DNA of 64,000 nucleotides from Sporodiniella umbellata (lineage: Eukaryota > Mucoromycota > Mucoromycetes > Mucorales > Rhizopodaceae), in assembly GCA_025677835.1 (NCBI GenBank), contig JAIXMR010000031.1, forward strand, positions 62,001-126,000, written 5' to 3'. Numbering within the stretch: position 1 is the first letter of the stretch; each line of letters opens with the position of its first letter. Below, piece after piece: positions 21,966 through 33,600 of this stretch. Under the pieces are notes generated by a model that did no database searches, had not been told where the DNA came from, and saw nothing but the letters and a program-made list of their open reading frames with translations. The translations under genes and the position numbers were made by a program.

Positions 21966-24900
21966 TTAGCTTTTTTTAGTTCTGGCTGAACGTTTTAGTG
22001 GCTCTTCAACCATAAGAGATGCCTATAAAATTTTTTAAAAAACAAGCTTATTATCTGAAGGTTATGTTCTGTGTTACATACATGAATTCTTTTTCTAATA
22101 GAGTCAACAATGTTTGTTTGTTGTTTCAAAATCTCGTTCTTGAGTTTAAGCTCTCTTATACCTTTTGGGTTCAACCAAGATAACAGGCGCTCAATCTCAT
22201 AAAAATTAGTAAACTCAAGACTAAAGCTGTATTATACCTCTTCTGGCTCAGAATAATACTTCCACCACCCTTTGTATTGACCAGGATGCTCTGACTTTAG
22301 CTCGTTAACACGATTCATTAGCCATTCATTTTCTTCTAGCAACCCCTGCTCTTTCATCAGCTTGTGAGTAAACCAGCAGCCCCCACCATAGCCACAGTGC
22401 CGCTCAGGTAAATCTGTTAGTAGATCTCTTTCCATCAAAAGTTGAATGTCTGTATCTGAGGGGCTACGTACATAAAGCCTCCCTGATCCATATGTATTTG
22501 ATACGCCTATGTTGTCAAGATACATATATTGATTATAAAATCTGTCCTTCCCCAGTGGACGTATCCTTAGTGTCATATATCTTCTCATACACCTTTCCAG
22601 ATGTTCTTCCTACAATGACTTTAAGAAATCTGGGGAGCTTTTTAAAAAGTACCTTTTTTCTAATTATTCCTTCTTCCTCTTTAATATCTTGTCTTTCTAT
22701 TGCTTTCTGCTCTTGACTTTTGACTTCGTCCTCGTGTAATTTTTTACGGCTACCATCTTCATCGTTTTGATGTCTTTTTTTCGGCCTTCTTCGTTCAGAT
22801 ATTTCAATCTTTCTATAATTGTATATGTTTGTATTTATATTCAATTTGGTAGTCAAATGAGCACGTCAATAAAAGCAAATATAATCTCATAAATGGCCTT
22901 ACATGTCGTTTTCGTCAGAAGCACTATCAGAATCGTCAGTTGATTCGTCACTGGTTAGAAGCTCATCACCATTTTCCACCTTTCCTTTTTCTGTGCGTTC
23001 GCGTCTATCTAGCTCCGCTCTTCTGAGAGCCCTATACTTCAATGAATATGCCAAAACTTTCATAAATACACTTACAGAGCCTTGCTCTCTTTGTTGAGTT
23101 CGATCTTTTGTTTTCGATATTCTGAAATCTGCTCCTGGCAGTACTCCATATAATTCCTAATATAATAGCATGTTTAGCTAAGTAGTCGCCGAAACTATCA
23201 AAAGTGTTACTTTATCAAATTCGATTCGTTCACTGTGTTAACTAAAAATTCTAAAATATCGAGCTTGTATTTTAGGCATAATGTGGGATATTGTTTCTCT
23301 CTTTCGGCTGCACTGGATCCTGTGCGTGGAACCAAATGCTGTAAAATTTCATCTAAATCTGGAACAATGTCTGGTGTTGCAACGTTGTTTAAACAGCCAA
23401 TTAGGCTGGTTTCCCATCCACGGCGTTCTGAAGCAGAACGAAGCTCTTTGTGATCCCATTTTTGACCAATCCTTAATTGCTCTTTATCCTGCCAGCCTCT
23501 TTCTATCAGGGGAAGCACTGACTTTTTTTCATCTTCTGTAAATCCGCCTTGATCGTTTTCAGCGTCGTCATCACTACCCATCTCCTCTTCTTGTTCTTCC
23601 AAGTTTTTTATATACTCTTCGGCAACATCTCCATTAATTAATTCATTCGGAGTGTCATCGTCACGCTCTTTGATTATAACATTGAGTAGAGATGCATTAT
23701 ACTCTGCCAACACTTTGGCTTTGGGTTGGTGCAAGAGTAAAGCCTCTTGAAACTGGTCGACGCTATAAGCCGATATTTTGAGGGGTTCTGCAAAAACAGT
23801 TAGAAAAGACCATATTGACAAAAAAGAATCAAAACGCTCAAGGGGTATGTTTGATTCTTTGTGTGGTATAGGGCGTAAAGGTCGTCCGCCAGAAGGATAA
23901 GGAATACTTTTTTCGTCATTGCATTTTCCCGGCGACATGTCTACTAAGAGCCAGTTCAGCATTGGGTCTTTACGGTAAATTGGAAGATCCAAATCTTCAA
24001 GCGGGTACTTGACTGCTCCTTGTCGTCTGCGTTCTTCCTTCTGTCGATCCTTTTCCTCCTTAAGTTTTGCTTTCTGTAGCAGATTCTCTTCTCGTTTTGA
24101 CTTTTTTTCCGCCTGCCTTTCCTCTTGCACTTTAGCTTGGGTCGTTTTTCGTCGCTTAGTACTTTTGAAAAAGTTCTCGTGTGCTTCCTTTAGATAGTTT
24201 GGTAGCGTAATATTAATTGAATAGCTTTCCGCTATGTTTGACTAATAATAGATGTGAGTCTATACTAAACGGCTTGTATTTACTTTTATCAACCATGGCG
24301 ATCCAGAGTAAGTGTCCTTATAGAGGCATTCTCGTATAAAGTATTGAACGTTGCGGTGATTGAATGTATTTTGTTCTCTCTTTAAGGAAGACTCGCCTAC
24401 AGTACGTATATAGTTTTCTAGCGATTTACCGTTCTCGTCAACTAATTGCACTTTATAAGTCTTTCCTTTAGATAAACAGGGCGGGTTCACAAATGCTTCA
24501 GGAAATCGAAGCCGGCCATTAGGTCTAACTATATCGGAAGGTTCCGATTTGCTCTCAATTCCATGATCTACAATACGAGCGTAATAGCTATGAGAGTTTT
24601 TAATGTGCTTAGTCTTTCCCTATATGTCTTTTTTTTTACTTGTTGTTGTTTAAAGTGCATTGAATCGTTTCGTCAACAAAATAGCGATTACTGAAATAAT
24701 GAACAATATCCTCTATTAATTCGTCCAGTCGGACAGTCTCTATAACTCGGTTTTAATTATGGTTGGTTTTTTCTTTTCTTTTTTTTTTTTTTGAGAGGGA
24801 AACTTACGAAATTGAGCTCGAATAAGCATCATTTTTCTTAAAATTTTTGAAAATCTGAACTCTGCTCTATTGCCTTCCGCTTTTTCGCTTTCTAAAGCTT

Positions 24901-25160
24901 GCTCATATGTCAAGTTTTGTCTTCCAGTGACCTCACACTCCCAGATAGCTTGGTTATATAAAGCCAACTTTTGAACATACTCTCTGAATAAATCAATGCC
25001 TTTAATTACATTGCATGCTTACACATATTTATGTTCTTTACTCATAATTGTCAAACACCTCATTAGTTGATTGAAGGTACCATACTTCTTTTCTTTTACG
25101 TTTGTTGTCCAAAGAAACGGTACGCTCGCATGAAGCTTTTTTGTTGTTTAAAAGAGGCAT
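21966..25160 (-). CDS. ITC1: ITC1/ACF1-like subunit of an ISWI chromatin remodeller (WAC-DDT-WHIM)
   Basis: The start MPLLNNKKA at 25160 opens a WAC domain (KEVWYLQSTNEVFDNYE, then across an intron EYVQKLALYNQAIWECEVTG, NLTYEQALESE). A basic coiled region follows (REENLLQKAKLKEEKDR), then a DDT domain (DSFLSIWSFLTVFAEPL, VDQFQEALLL), WHIM segments and the WSD-like motif RPLGKDRFYNQYMYLDN near 22550. The C-terminus, resolved through two short introns, ends RSARTKKS at 21966. This order matches Itc1/ACF1, the non-catalytic partner of ISWI ATPases. In yeast Isw2-Itc1 slides nucleosomes to repress genes. Several exons separated by roughly 50-nt introns span 3.2 kb; not every junction was resolved. 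A PHD finger or bromodomain, as in animal ACF1, is absent. Confidence 0.88.
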
Positions 25161-26631
25161 AAAAGTGTACAAAAAATTGTGAGCGTGTTCTTAAATACGT
25201 GTTTCTACTATTCTTTGAAAAAAAAAAAAAAAAATGCAACTTTTTCCTGTTGAATTTGTTTAGGCGTGACAGTGAAATGTTACTTTCGGAATTCGAATAT
25301 TGAGTCTTCAGCAACCATTTGTCGACAAAAACAACTTTACCAAATTTGGTAGCAGTATTGCCAAAAACAGCAGCACGTATCCTGAAGGGCTTTTGTTTTT
25401 AAAAAAAAAATGTAAACTTGGTAAATACTCTATTTATCTAGGGTAATAATCTTTTTTAAAGCTTTTCTTCTTCTAAAGCATGGTGTTTAGAAATCATCTA
25501 AACGATAGAGCGTCCCTTTAAAGCTGAATATTATCTTAGGTCAAAAATGCAACGGGTTTAGAAGTAGTACAAAAGAAGACATACATATTCATTTTTTAAC
25601 AAATTCTTTAGAGCCTAGTTTGATCGCATCCCAGCAGTAAATTGTTGTGAAATGTTTTCTTGTTATTACTTGAGATAGTAGTATGTTATCTTAAAGATGT
25701 GCTGGTTGTAACCAACATTGCCATAGCCCTTCTTTCCCTAAGAGCTTCTCCTTTTGCTCAAGTATTTTTTATTCAGCAGTTTCTTTGAAGTCAAAGCTGA
25801 CTTGGTCTTAGAAAGCAAAATTGCAATCCAAATTTTTTCCGAATCTTGTTAAGATATGACATTTATAAGCCTACCAAGAGCGAGCCTCATGAGTTGAATA
25901 AAAGTTTTCTTTTTTTTAAAAAACAAAATGCCTTTAATAATTACCAAAGATCGTTTAAAATAAGCCCTGGGGAATGGCTTTGCTATACCGGAAGAAGCAG
26001 GAAAAATGTCTCTCCTGGACCCTGTACTATACATATAGGCGCTCGAACAACATGCTTTTATTTTCATCCTTCAAATGGTAGAGAAAATTATGAGAAGCTG
26101 AAAGGCCAACCTAGAGTGTGAAAAAAAAAAAAAAAAAAAAAAAAAACAGAGAAATATCCATTAATGAACAAGACAAATCTCACGCTTAGCAATATTATCC
26201 TCATCCTACAGTTTTCGGTATTTGTTTGCGTTTTAGTAGGTATGGCTTGTTAACACGTTTCGCTACTAAATTTTTTTCAATCCAAACGGCTTGTAGAATG
26301 ATTGTTGAGACTTACTTGTTCGTTTATTACACTACTCCCAATGTATCCCTAGAGAAACATTTAATGTTATTAATGTTCTCCTAGTATATTATCAAAAAGA
26401 TGAACAAAATGTACATAAGTTGTAATAAAATCATTGATTTCAAAAACTAGGTAGACTTTCTATACTGTTTTGCTTGTGATATTTATAGCTTTTTTTTTGT
26501 GCGGTTCTCTTTCTTATATCAGTTTGTATTATTTTAGTTTTCTATTGTTATTCCTATGTATTACCGTTTTTTTTACTGCCTAATTCAACTAGAAAACTCC
26601 ATTAATGAAAGATATAAATGGTACTGTTTTT
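25161..26631. other. Intergenic region with an A26 tract
   Basis: About 1.5 kb. It holds the ITC1 promoter side and the lipase 3' side. An open frame at 25846-26121 on the plus strand lacks an ATG at its start and has no recognised domain. An A26 run (26121-26146) begins right at its end. The rest is AT-rich and featureless. Confidence 0.5.
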
Positions 26632-28586
26632 TTATTCTTGAACGTTTACAATATTGCATTTTTTTAAAGTATTTGGTTCACTATACTCAGTTTTTGTACC
26701 TCCATTAGGTATAAAAACATGACTAATTTTTCCATTTCTTATACTGTCGCAATAATCCGAAGGAAAATGATCGTTTAAAAAAAAAGGAAAAAAAACTCGA
26801 AATAAAATCCGAACTTGGTTCTCTTGCATAGTCCTTCTAATCACATGTCGATTAAGCAGCCCTGACAGTTGAATAAACGAGATTGAACGAACAGAGACAG
26901 GGCTATTCGTATACGGATTGGGAGGATACAGGGCAATGCTGTAGTCTGAGCCAATAAAAACCAATGTTCCTGGTGGTGTGCTAATATAGTTAGGAACGCA
27001 TAAATTGTAAGCCGCTTACTGGTAATCAGAAAAATTGGGGACCCTAGGTATGATATCATTGTTGTAAACATGATGAAAGATTCTGCTAGTCATTTCGGCA
27101 TTGAAAGCTCTTGAAAATACTTTGTCGCCAATCTTGGGTTGTCCAAAAGTATAAAGGCCACCAAAAAAGTTCAACAGAGGGCTATTGGATTGTAACATTT
27201 TCCCCAAAAAAACTGATATATTAATGAGACGTACATTGTCAGTAGTTCGTTACTTGTCCCCATGGCACCTCCCAGTGAATGTCCTGTGATAAATAGCTTT
27301 TTTTCTCTACTTTGCGGTACTTGAGACTGGGCAAGGTTTAAAATATACTGTTCTGCTTGTGTATACATGCTTTTAGAGCGAACATCTACTTGTGGACCAA
27401 TCCAAGTGCTATCAATAGGTTCCTTAACGTGATGAAATAGATTCCACGACAAAAATCGAACAATTTTTACTGTAGCCTGTAGAGCAGAAACTACTGTGCA
27501 ATAGATGGATGCATTGTCCAATTCAATTCGCAGCACGTTTTCTGCAATCTCGCTTGTTTCCACTGTATCTTTTTTATATTCCCCCATTGCCTCCCAGAAT
27601 CCCTGATGTACTTTTCCCATTGGTTTTTTGTGAGCCGTTTCAATTTGAGTCATCTTATATGTTGCATTTGTAATATAATTTTGCATATTTAAAGGGTTTG
27701 TTCTTTTTTTTAAGACTTAGTTTATACACGTCTATATATGAATCCGAGTTACCCTCTAAATACCAGCATTATGTAATTTTCTTTTTCTACTATAAATGCG
27801 CAAATATTCTGTGTGCTTATTAGTTGATTATTTCACTTGTATATGTACCTTATATGCAATAGGACGAAATGTGCGATCTACGTCAAACCCCGACTTTCTA
27901 AGTTCGTACTTTACAACTTCAATGTCTTCATAAACAAGTTTACTTGCTATCGATAGATTATATGCTAAAGACAGCGAGTAATCTGGTTTTTTAGTTGCTG
28001 TAAGGGATGAATTTGATTCTCCAGATTTTGCTACTTGAGAGTTTCTTCTTTGATTAAATAGATCGCTATTTTCTAGATACTTGGCGGTAGGTATATAAGA
28101 ATCAAACATATGCAATTGAGGGTCCATTGCACTCGTAATGGCTAAGCACAGGTGAGTAGGGGCTAATCAAATTGGTAACTTACAATAATATCTTCCTGTG
28201 GGATGCTTTCCCACAAAAAGCTTCATCATGATACGGATCAAGTGATCGCTCATTAACAGTATCACAAAGATAGCAAAAAACATAACCCTCACAATACTTG
28301 CGAATAAAGGACCTACCACAGAGGAAGTTGATAAATACCGGATAGTAGGCTGTAATAGAAGACTAAGGTCAACCAGAAACAGTAGGATTAACGGGCGTCC
28401 ATGTTTAACTGTCTTATAGCCTAAAAATACGAAAGCAGAGGCTCCAAAGCTTATAAAAGAAATAGCAAATAGAATAGTAGACACGAAAGTCATATTCGCT
28501 TTAAGTGCATAAAACCCAAACGCTACTGGTATAGAAGAAACAAGAAAAGATATACTGAAGTAAAACCTATTTCGACCATTCGCCAT
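26632..28586 (-). CDS. Membrane-anchored class-3 (fungal lipase-like) lipase
   Basis: The first exon (28586 to about 28174) encodes four likely membrane segments (for example FYFSISFLVSSIPVAFGFYA and IVRVMFFAIFVILLM). The catalytic part follows over several exons: FIVEKENYIMLVFRGTNP, with the RGT rebuilt across an intron near 27745-27705; KVHQGFWEAMG; the nucleophile elbow FITGHSLGGAMG; YTFGQPKIGDKVF; NNDIIPRVP, whose Asp is a likely triad residue; and DYHTPPG split by an intron near 27015, giving the likely catalytic His. Ser, Asp and His are therefore all present. The exon junctions I checked are in phase. It probably hydrolyses acylglycerols or phospholipids at an internal membrane. The stop is at 26632-26634. 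Confidence 0.88.
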
Positions 28587-29456
28587 GATAAAAAAGAATA
28601 AAGAGAGGCATATTCATATGAAAGGAGAGTTTATTGGATGTGTTCTTGTGATCAACCTGTTACCGTTGATAATTTAAAGACAGTCAAAGAGCCTTACAAT
28701 TTCTTTTAAATAAAATGACACGTAATTTCTTTGGAAAACTTTTCTACAAAGAAGCCCACCTTCTTAAGGACATAAAAGTACATAGTTTTCTTAGATGCTT
28801 CTTATGTTTTCTTATATTGTTTTTAATACTTAAATACCGTCTCTCATATGAAAAGTTCTCTTTCTATTGTACGAATATCGCTAAGCCGTTGTCAATCGCT
28901 CAGTCTAAATTATTCAAGTAATAACAATAAAGTAAAAGCTGTCTATGATCATAATGAACGCACTTTTAAAAAAGCTTGATGTATGTATACAAAACACTGC
29001 TTTTAAAAACAAAAAATTTTCTTCAACGATTTCAATTTTGCATTTTGACCCCAGGAAAAATGCATTTGTTTATGCGTGTAGCAAGTATAAGAGCCAGCAG
29101 GAGTAAACACGAAAAAATACGGTAGCAAGTAAACAAACAAAAGCTACAAAAACAATAAAAGAAAATACAACAATACATATATATATATATATATATATTG
29201 ACACATTGGTTCCCTCTTATTCAGAAAGAGCAGTTATATCCCCATACCAAACCAGTTCAATTCTGCAAAAAAATTGGTTTGCTCGTATCGGTAATAGGCT
29301 CGGTTATGTTTCTTTTAGTTAATGGGGCTTCTGCCGTTACAGAAGCTTTCTTTCTTTTTAAAAATAAAAAAGATAAATTTGACATCTTGTTGACAAGATA
29401 GAATACACTCTCTTTAAAAACATTCTTACCTTTACAAATTATAATCTCTTACGTCG
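28587..29456. other. Intergenic region with AT microsatellite
   Basis: About 870 bp between the divergent lipase gene and the small membrane-protein gene. It contains an (AT)n run at about 29177-29198. Short open frames here lack support. It probably carries both promoters. Confidence 0.5.
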
Positions 29457-29870
29457 ATGAAACCTACAAATCAAAAGCTCTCTGCTTACAATAAAAGACC
29501 AGTTATACCTTCCCATAGCTTGGGTAAGGAACAAAGTACTCAGTTTTCCTCAGCTACTATGGTTAACAGCTCAGATGAAGAACACAGCTTAGGTTCAAGC
29601 CAAACAATTCAAATACCAAAGGTTTCGATACTGAACAAGATAAAGAGCTTTTATTCAGAAAAAAGTAATGCTAGTAACACAGTTCTGGCTATAGACCAAG
29701 AGCAGCGTACCCGTTTCTCAAGTCGTCGGGTAATGGCGGTATTCATGATAGGCTTTGGCACGTTAATGGCGATTGCATTTATTTTGGTTGCCTTGGGAAA
29801 ATCTGCAAAATCTGGAAATACTGCAGAAATTAACATTGTAGGCAATTCGACCACTCCATCAGCGATATAA
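29457..29870 (+). CDS. Small single-pass membrane protein, unknown function
   Basis: An uninterrupted 137-codon frame starts with ATG at 29457. The first about 95 residues are Ser/Thr/Gln-rich and hydrophilic, including an IPKVSILNKIKSFYSEK segment. They are followed by RFSSRRVMAVFMIGFGTLMA, which starts a single hydrophobic helix (residues about 93-113), and a short polar tail ending TTPSAI. The Arg-rich flank before the helix suggests a cytosolic N-terminus. I do not recognise a family. No intron is needed, unlike most neighbours. It is supported by length, the ATG and the coherent membrane segment. Confidence 0.5.
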   Translation: MKPTNQKLSAYNKRPVIPSHSLGKEQSTQFSSATMVNSSDEEHSLGSSQTIQIPKVSILNKIKSFYSEKSNASNTVLAIDQEQRTRFSSRRVMAVFMIGFGTLMAIAFILVALGKSAKSGNTAEINIVGNSTTPSAI

Positions 29871-30614
29871 AATGGGTTTTTTGTTGACTTGATTTATGGA
29901 AAATATTTATATATATGTATATACATTTATATTTATAACAAACGTGTACAATAAAAGCAATTTTGTTACAGGTAAAGTAAATCATCATTAGAAAACTTTA
30001 TAAAAAACCATTCAAAAAAACTCAAGTATTAGCGTTAATTTTTTTTATAAGCAAAGTGTTCATATGGTCAAGAGTCAAAGTCACTGTTTTTGGGAGCCCA
30101 TCTAAACTTTTCAGGAAGCAAGTGGAGTCAAGTTGAGGCTCTATCAACCTGAACGAGTAATAAGACATATACAAAAAAAAATAGGTAGCTAAATAGATTG
30201 CTGTACTTTTGAAACTGAAGGTTTTGTACATATGTTTGTAACACTATTCGATATTCCAAAGACATTGACGATAGAAGAACGTGTATTGTATTCTAATCAA
30301 GACAAAACATTTATAAAATCACAGCTCTTTCTCATTCAATTTCAATAAAACAGCAACCTCACTATACTGAGAAAAAAATCTCGGTCTGTATTCTTTTCAA
30401 TAAGGTAAATCAGTTATAGCCTTTTAGTCTCTAGAGAGTAAACTTAAAAGCTCCCAAAAAAAAAAGTGACTCGTAATTTGGTCTTTACTCTACTTCCATC
30501 GCCCCTAAAAAATAGTGTAAAACCTATTTTTTTCTTTTTCTTTTTTATTTTTTTGGCGCGTTTAGCATTGTCAGGTTCTTTGTTGCCAATTAATTGAAGA
30601 CGAAGGAATCTTAG
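29871..30614. other. Intergenic region upstream of THO2
   Basis: AT-rich sequence of about 740 bp with no convincing coding or RNA gene. It should contain the THO2 promoter. Confidence 0.5.
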
Positions 30615-33600
30615 ATGTCGGAAGAAATTTTCGAAATCGACCCCTTGTTTGAACAAGAGCTAACAGACATTAAAAAAAAAGCAGAGGAATATAGCCGTAT
30701 AAAAACCAATGCATTTCGTACCAGCATCTCTCGTTCAGTGACTGACACATACCGTGGAAGACGCTCTGTTCCAAGCTTTATTCGGCTATCAACTGCAATC
30801 ATAAAAGATGAAGACAGGTTCTTTAAAGATAAACAAATTAATGTTTTTGGAATGTTTACAAACACCTTAAAATCAATGGACATTCGACTGGAAATGTTAC
30901 GTGAAACAGAAGAAGTAGAAGAAATAAAGGCTCGGACAGATATACTCGTTCGAATGATTAATGGGCTTTTAGTATGAAAAACACATATACAAAAAAGGGA
31001 TGCTAAACAATCTTTTTTTTTTTTTTTAGGATTCAGAAGCACTGTCGACTAATGATTGTAAAGCCCATTTTTCAAGCCAGCTTCTCAAAGATTGCAGTAT
31101 TATTCCAAACATACTTTTGTTTGATCGTCGCATCGTTCGCCTTAACACCGCAATGCTGTAAATAAAAGTACGTTATACAGGTTGCTTTTAATAACTTTAT
31201 AAAATAGGTACAAGCAACATAAATTCAACTTGATTCGAGAGGATAATGAAGGTTACGGTAGCCTAATCAATGAAATGACAATCATCAGTATCGGAAAAAG
31301 AAATGCAGCTACAACTTTGGATAAAATACCAAGCTTTTTAAAAATGATTTCTTCACATATTGGCGTATTTCATTTGGATCCAAATCGTGTTCTAGACATT
31401 ATTCTAGACTTTTTTATTAAGCAGCTGGCCGTCAACTATGTCTTTTGGATACAAGTCATTAAACAATCTAGCTGGGTTCAAGAGCTGACGTTTATTGACG
31501 TTGAAGGCGAAACACTAACTGGTCCAAGTGCTATTTTGAGTCAATTGATTGGGTTTAGATTTTACAATTATCATGTAACGCTATCTCTTTTCATTTGTCT
31601 AAGCGCTAATATCTACGATAGACTGATACAGTTTCGCCGGCCCCCAAGGAGTTGTATCTTACCATGGCTATTCTGTTAAAAAATGGATTGATTTCGCTAA
31701 ATCATGTTATACCACATGTAAGCTATCGTTAGTACTTTCACATATATATTTTAACAACTCTGCTTTTTTTTCAGTTGTTGCCTTATCAAGAGGATATGGA
31801 AGCATTAAAAAACGAATACAACAAAAAAATGAACAAAGAAATTACAACAAACTCAGGTGGAAAACTTGCGGTAAGAATCAATATGATCATACTCGTTTTA
31901 TTTACTTTTGTTGAAAGCTTTACGGCGCTTTAGGAGAAGAAGGGAATACACAAAAGTCTAAACGAGCTGAACCACCCATAGTAACAGCAGCTTCTGCTCC
32001 CGCCGCCTCTACTAACGACAATGAAAAACAAACATATGAAGCAAACGACGTAGTTGAGCTTACCAAAGCTCTTTTTTCTATTGGAGATGTCAAAAACGCA
32101 ATTGCTATGACTTTTTATTATGACAAATTAGTTGACATGTTTCCTCGCCTAGCTTACGACATATATAGATTGGCTCGGTTTATACTCCAGCCTGCCTATG
32201 AAGCTTATGCAAGCGAAAAATCGAAACAGCTCTATTCCCGCTTTAGGCAGTGTGCAGAACAGTCGCAGCTGAAATCTACTTTAGTCAGTGAGGAAGATCG
32301 ATCTAAAGCTTCACTAAAGCTTAAACGTGTTTTGGTGACAGATGCACTTTTAGATGATGTGCGTGATTTGAAGAAAATGGAGCACTATGTGTTTTTTTAC
32401 AACGAATGGCGTGACGAGCTTGAATGCTGTGAGAGCTTTGAACATCTTACAACTAGGTTTATGCCTTTGATGAGATTGGCTGGGTGTCGTACTTACCTGG
32501 CAACAGATTTAATACAGCACCTAATGCTAATTCTCAGCGGTCTTTTGGATCGGGAGAAAGAGCTCATAGGATGTCACTTTCATTTGGCAAATATGATTCG
32601 GGAATTTTTGTTGCCAGCTATTTCATTCAGTAAAGGAAATCCAGGTACAATGGCCAGTGTGTGGGAAATATTATACCGCCTAAGCTTCCAAGAGAGATAC
32701 AATCTTTATGGTGAATGGAGTCAAGAATTTTACAAGAAAAACATCGAAACCAAATTACTTAAAGCGCGAGTTGAAAGAGCAGTAAAATCAGTTATGCGAC
32801 GAGTATCAAAAAACGATGTACGTCGATGTGGAAGGGATTTAGGAAAATTGGCACATTCAAACCCCACTATCGTTTTTAATGTGGTTTTGGATCAAGTACA
32901 AACATTTGACAATTTGGCCCCAATTATGGCAGATGCTTGTCGTTATTTAGGTGACTTCTCTTATGATGTTCTTGGTTTTATTTTGACTGAAAAATGGACG
33001 GGTTCTCAAGGGGCTGGTAAAACACGTAAGGAAAAAGAGAAAGACGATGGTATGCCTGCAACATGGCTACGTTCTTTAGCAACATACACTGGTATGCTAT
33101 TCAAAAAGCAAGATATTGACGCCACCCCGTTGCTACGTTATCTGGTATATCGCCTTAGATATGATGATTCTGTAGCCGATCTTATTCTTCTAAACGAATT
33201 TGTAACCAAAATGGGTGGAATCGAAATTTTGGCTAGTGCCTGCACAAATGATCAGATTACGGCAGCAGGATGCTCTGATTCAATCAAATCTGAGGCATTT
33301 TTACCAATTTCTGCTGATAATAGACGGGCCTCGCGGCGTGTACTTAGTCGACTCAAAGAGTCACTAAGAAAAAACCAAGTCGGCTTTGAAATCTTAGTCT
33401 TACTGTATCGATTGTCTGAAGCATGCTTAAGTGAATCTGGTATACCCGCCAGCGATCGTTGCTCAAAGCTAGATAGAGTACATCAAACTCAGCTACAGTA
33501 TTTCGAGCTTTTGACATCCCTTTTTGAACCAGAGGAATATGAAACGTTGGTGCCTAGTATTGAGGTCCTGGTTAAAGAATTTGGACTGCCTGTACATGTG

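Noticed and set aside
29177..29198. AT repeat as a possible cruciform regulatory element
   Set aside because: Simple AT microsatellites are common in this AT-rich genome, and nothing else marks the site.
29198..29401. A 67-codon frame with a hydrophobic centre upstream of the small membrane-protein gene
   Set aside because: No ATG at its start, it lies right after an AT microsatellite, and no in-phase splice to the next frame was found.
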